A stretch of 5,819 bases of DNA from Sinorhizobium sp. GTDB taxonomy: Bacteria > Pseudomonadota > Alphaproteobacteria > Rhizobiales > Rhizobiaceae. Every line of letters starts with the position of its first letter. Within the stretch, counting starts at the first letter, position 1. Where the stretch lies: assembly GCA_031178305.1 (NCBI GenBank), contig JAPSJG010000266.1, positions 1 through 5,819 on the forward strand, read 5' to 3'. Below the pieces are notes generated by a model that was not told the DNA's origin, did no database searches, and saw only the letters and a program-made list of their open reading frames with translations. Below are positions 4,618 through 5,819 of this stretch, one piece after another. The position numbers were made by a program, and so were the translations under genes.

Positions 4618-5819
4618 GATGCGCTGCATCTCCTCCATTGCGGCGTCGAATTGCGGGTCGCGTCCAGAGGCATAGGGCAGGCTGAACGGTACCGCTATAT
4701 CCGGCTCGACGCCGCGTCCTTCGAGCCGCACCCCGTCCTCGATCACCGCGTCCGACACCGCGATCTCCAGAAGGCTGTCGTCGGGCAGGAGATAGGCGCG
4801 CCCGGCAAGCAGCGCCCCGGCCGTGCGCGTTCCGACGAGCGGTATGCCATTTGCCTTAAGGGAATAGGCAAAGAGCTCGAGTCCGCTTCTCGCGCCCTCA
4901 TCGATGATGGCGACGACCGGCCGGCGCCAACGCACATTTGCAAGAGTATCCCTGCCGCTGCGCGAAATCAGCCGAAAGGTCGGGACGCCACCGACGAAGA
5001 TTTCTGCGGCGTCGGCCGGACCGCCGCCCCAGCGGCCCCGCAGGTCGACGATGACGCCCTCGGCGTCCTTGAGCCGTCCGGTAGCAAGCGCTCGGGCGAC
5101 CGCTTCAAGGCCGTCGGAGGTGGCGAGCGTCCAGAGGCGCAGATAGCCGATGCGCCGACCGCCGCGTTCCTCGACGGCGATGCTCTCATCGATTGCCTTC
5201 GCGAATGTGCGCAGCGGCCGCATGCGCTCGACGGAGACCGGGAAGGTGATCGGCGGCGCATCGCGGTCTCGGCGCAACTTGACGTCGACCGTTTTACCAG
5301 CCTTGTTGCGGAAGGACTCGATCTCACGGTAGCGCGCGCTGTCGACGGAAAGGATTTCATCCCCGACGCGGATTCCCGCTCTATCCGCCGGAGCACCGTC
5401 GTAAACGTCGCTGACGAAACGAACGCCGTTTTGTACTCGCGTGACCATGCCGATGCCCTCAAAGCTGACCTCGCCATCGGGGGGGAAGAGGCGCTTCATG
5501 TCATCGCGGATCGCGAAGCGGAATATGTCAGCGAGTTCGTAGTAAGCGATCGTGTCCGGCGTGAAGCGACCGGTATGCGACGCGTCAAGACTCGCCAGAA
5601 CAGTGTCGATTGCCGCATCCAACCTGGTCTTCGGGCTTTCCGCCGTCAGCGGCGCGCGTTCGTCCTGAATTTCCTGCTTCACGACGTCGTCAAACTGGTC
5701 CATGGCGGAGGCGTCGTAAAAATTGTCCGCCACCAGTTCGACGGCGCGGTCAAACACCGGATGACCGGACCGCGGCGGATCAAGGGCCCAGGCTTGGCTG
5801 GGCACCGACAAGATCAGGA
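4603..5819 (-). CDS. Secreted PDZ-S41 family peptidase (C-terminal processing protease-like), start outside window
   Basis: The frame runs off the right edge, so the start is missing. Residues below are numbered from the TTG codon at 5811, which is probably internal: the frame continues upstream and reads LILSVPSQAWA-LDPP, the tail of a signal peptide with an AWA cleavage site. The mature protein would act in the periplasm or outside the cell. SHTG (78-81) carries a histidine in the helical N-terminal part. A PDZ domain covers about 117-195 (GIGMV, GAPADRAGIRVGDEILSVD). The S41 core follows, with VIVDLRGRWGGGP (253-265), a strand and loop IIDEGARSGLE (302-312) whose Ser309 aligns with the nucleophile, and GVEPDIAVP (367-375) near the end. 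The classical CtpA/Tsp lysine (GKGT) is replaced by TAGALLAG, with Ala333 at that position. It is convergent with the permease and has no evident link to sugar uptake. Confidence 0.82.
   Translation of the reverse strand, partial: LILSVPSQAWALDPPRSGHPVFDRAVELVADNFYDASAMDQFDDVVKQEIQDERAPLTAESPKTRLDAAIDTVLASLDASHTGRFTPDTIAYYELADIFRFAIRDDMKRLFPPDGEVSFEGIGMVTRVQNGVRFVSDVYDGAPADRAGIRVGDEILSVDSARYREIESFRNKAGKTVDVKLRRDRDAPPITFPVSVERMRPLRTFAKAIDESIAVEERGGRRIGYLRLWTLATSDGLEAVARALATGRLKDAEGVIVDLRGRWGGGPADAAEIFVGGVPTFRLISRSGRDTLANVRWRRPVVAIIDEGARSGLELFAYSLKANGIPLVGTRTAGALLAGRAYLLPDDSLLEIAVSDAVIEDGVRLEGRGVEPDIAVPFSLPYASGRDPQFDAAMEEMQRILAKG

Overview
The window looks like alphaproteobacterial DNA, most likely from the Rhizobium/Sinorhizobium/Agrobacterium group. 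It is GC-rich with compact genes. The transporter resembles the split, single-ATPase sugar ABC systems common in rhizobia. Two intergenic stem-loop blocks (about 277-372 and 3427-3544) resemble repeats I remember from rhizobial intergenic regions. That last point is from memory and could not be searched here.

Layout from left to right. (1) 1-264, +: the C-terminal end of a family 16 glycoside hydrolase. (2) 265-421: an intergenic stretch with three hairpins. (3) 422-1411 and 1457-2437, both -: a two-gene unit transcribed leftwards, with an extended-SDR NAD-dependent sugar epimerase/dehydrogenase-like protein first and a secreted sugar-binding protein second, 45 bp apart. (4) 2438-2679: a 242-bp divergent control region. 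It has two sites that fit the FadR-type GntR pattern TNGTNNNACNA, 40 bp apart, and a separate inverted repeat. (5) 2680-3420 and 3571-4569, both +: the ATPase and the permease of a CUT2-type sugar ABC importer, separated by a 150-bp gap that holds a stem-loop repeat and a perfect 12-bp tandem duplication. (6) 4603 to the right edge, -: a secreted PDZ-S41 peptidase, lacking only the start of its signal peptide in this window.

The central four genes read as one functional unit. The binding protein captures a sugar or polyol in the periplasm, the permease and ATPase import it, and the SDR enzyme probably oxidises or epimerises it or a product. The transporter is divided between two divergent transcription units that share one control region. 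No regulator gene and no kinase or aldolase is visible, so the substrate cannot be named. The flanking glycosidase and peptidase need not belong to the same pathway.

I see no CRISPR array, tRNA, rRNA, transposase or clearly new multi-gene system. The observations most worth checking are the paired GntR-like sites, the stem-loop repeat inside the transporter operon, the six-cysteine binding protein, and two enzymes whose usual catalytic residue appears to be replaced.
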